Shown: piece by piece, positions 6,681-7,695 of the stretch
How the letters are laid out: every line of letters begins with the position of its first letter
Numbering within the stretch: the first letter of the stretch is position 1
Assembly (NCBI GenBank): GCA_021803845.1
Contig: JAJZLA010000063.1
Span: forward strand, 1-7,695
Length of the DNA stretch: 7,695 bases
Direction: 5' to 3'
DNA from: a bacterium
GTDB taxonomy: Bacteria > SZUA-79 > Acidulodesulfobacterales > Acidulodesulfobacteraceae
Translations under genes and position numbers: made by a program
Notes under the pieces: model-generated
The model's input: the letters and a program-made list of their open reading frames with translations, nothing else
Told to the model about the DNA's origin: nothing
Databases searched by the model: none

Positions 6681-7142
6681 ATGAAAAAATTATTTATGTT
6701 ATTCTTTTTATTCCTGCTATTAGCGGTTTATATAGCGTCTTTTATTTCCGGCGTCAATAGCGCTTGCGCTTACAAGTTAAAAAAGGGCGGGTACTGGAGG
6801 GATACGGAAAAGGGCTCCGTCTCAGTTATGGGCGGAAAATTTACCATTCCGTTCAATAAGACATTTTTTGTTTGTCAGAATAATAAAAACGCCCGTCCTT
6901 ACGTTCCGCCCGTCAAACCTGATTGCAAATTCAGCGAACATACGGCCGGGAGCAATACTATTATTTACTCTATAGTATGCAGAAACCCAAAGGGAGTTAT
7001 GAAGTCGAAGGGTATGACCAGAATCTTTTCACCCGTAAAGTTTATAAGCAAAATTAAAACAGTGGTTACGGGCGCAGCCGGAAATTCCAGCATTTCAAAC
7101 TTCACCATAAACGGTTACAGGACAGGCAATGTCTGCAAATAA
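6681..7142 (+). CDS. Small secreted DUF3617-like protein
   Basis: The 153-aa product has a strong signal peptide: MKK, hydrophobic core 4-23, probable cleavage after ACA (30/31). The mature part follows the DUF3617 layout: a near-N-terminal G-x-W (GGYWRD, 36-41), Cys65 in FFVCQNN, Cys82 in PDCKFSEH, a beta-strand with Cys100 (IIYSIVCRNPKG), a G-rich amphipathic stretch, and a C-terminal GYRTGNVC (145-152). In DUF3617 proteins such spaced cysteines and the final G-x-R-x-G-x-C are typical, and disulfides in the periplasm are likely. No function is established for the family. Cys29 lies in NSAC, which lacks the usual lipobox Leu, so lipidation is unlikely. The ribosome site GGAGG (6671-6675) is ideal, 5 nt before the ATG. 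It follows the propeller gene on the same strand; a shared envelope role is inference. Confidence 0.8.
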   Translation: MKKLFMLFFLFLLLAVYIASFISGVNSACAYKLKKGGYWRDTEKGSVSVMGGKFTIPFNKTFFVCQNNKNARPYVPPVKPDCKFSEHTAGSNTIIYSIVCRNPKGVMKSKGMTRIFSPVKFISKIKTVVTGAAGNSSISNFTINGYRTGNVCK

Positions 7143-7162
7143 CCTTGTCCGCGCAATACATA

Positions 7163-7223
7163 AAATAAAATTGAAAAATAATTAAAAAAAACGCTTGACA
7201 TTAGTTTTGCATTTTTATATACT
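7163..7223 (+). promoter_or_regulatory. rRNA operon promoter with A/T-rich UP-like element
   Basis: TTGACA (7195-7200, perfect) and TATACT (7218-7223, five of six) are separated by exactly 17 nt, by far the best sigma-70-type promoter in the window. Directly upstream, 7163-7190 is almost pure A/T with several A-tracts, as in UP elements bound by the RNA polymerase alpha subunit. The expected start is near 7230, about 110 nt before the mature 16S. The discriminator (GTTTAAAC) is A/T-rich rather than the G/C-rich type linked to stringent control in E. coli. Confidence 0.88.
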
Positions 7224-7270
7224 GTTTAAACACTTCGAGTTAAGGTATCAACAACCTGCTAAAGAAGATC

Positions 7271-7290
7271 GGTCTTTGAGAACTAAACAG
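7271..7290 (+). promoter_or_regulatory. boxA-like antitermination element in the rRNA leader
   Basis: GGTCTTTGAGAACTAAACAG lies about 50 nt before the 16S start. It resembles the TCTTTGAAAACT-type boxA found in rRNA leaders of many bacteria, where NusB/NusE bind the transcript and protect it from Rho-dependent termination. The assignment rests on motif and position; no clear boxB or boxC was identified. Confidence 0.55.
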
Positions 7291-7293
7291 CAC

Positions 7294-7313
7294 GCATTAA
7301 AAAGCATTAAAAA
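7294..7313 (+). repeat. Tandem 10-nt repeat in the rRNA leader
   Basis: GCATTAAAAA occurs twice head to tail, followed by two more A residues. It lies between the boxA-like element and the 16S start. It may be simple slippage or part of the 5' strand of the processing stem; the 3' partner would be beyond the window. Confidence 0.6.
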
Positions 7314-7340
7314 AATCAGTTAATTTCTTAATAATTTATT

Positions 7341-7695
<355 letters not shown>

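Noticed and set aside
6765..6770. Lipobox in the small secreted protein (NSAC)
   Set aside because: The -3 position is Asn rather than Leu or a similar residue, and an ACA signal-peptidase I site directly follows.
7120..7150. GGACAGG/CTTGTCC stem around the stop codon of the DUF3617-like gene as a terminator
   Set aside because: The loop is 17 nt, one pair is G-U, and no T-run follows (GCGCAATAC), so it is not convincing.

Overview
The window looks like chromosomal DNA from an AT-rich, Gram-negative-type bacterium. It has four housekeeping or structural-RNA loci, two genes for secreted proteins, one for a multi-pass membrane protein, and one decayed gene. All recognisable genes are on the + strand. 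The 16S rRNA start and the RNase Y/YmdB pair suggest a deltaproteobacterial-type (Desulfobacterota-like) lineage. A DUF3617-type periplasmic protein and a REP-like GTCATTCCCGC palindrome are consistent with this. The taxonomic call is an impression from partial 16S text, not a computed placement.

Left part (1-3502): a compact operon-like run. It holds RNase Y (rny, 5' end cut by the window), a YmdB-type metallophosphoesterase whose TTG start lies inside the end of rny, and, after a 30-nt gap, a type 2 (KMSKS) tyrosyl-tRNA synthetase. RNA decay, a cyclic-nucleotide phosphodiesterase and tRNA charging are thus side by side. A 319-nt non-coding gap follows (3503-3821). It contains a 14-nt direct repeat flanking a REP-like palindrome, a 10-bp hairpin that could end the operon, an AT-rich candidate promoter, and a leader with an anti-Shine-Dalgarno-like tract.

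Middle part (3822-6597): a polytopic membrane protein of unrecognised function, then a 388-nt gap. That gap holds a clear remnant of an NHL/virginiamycin-lyase-like beta-propeller gene, with an in-frame amber codon where the repeat normally has Trp. Next is an intact 542-aa exported protein with a bacterial Ig-like (Big_5/SbsA) domain followed by seven blade repeats of the lactonase/YVTN-like propeller type. Intact and dead propeller genes lying side by side suggest turnover of exported propeller proteins here.

Right part (6598-7695): a small DUF3617-like secreted protein, then a near-consensus rRNA promoter (TTGACA-17-TATACT) behind an A/T-rich upstream tract. A leader with a boxA-like element follows, then the first ~355 nt of a 16S rRNA gene that runs off the right edge.

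I saw no CRISPR array, tRNA, insertion sequence with a transposase, or phage gene. No new multi-gene system is demonstrable. The most unusual items are the propeller pseudogene beside the Big_5-propeller protein, the repeat/hairpin cluster after tyrS, and the 16S 5' end with a mismatch to the common 27F primer.
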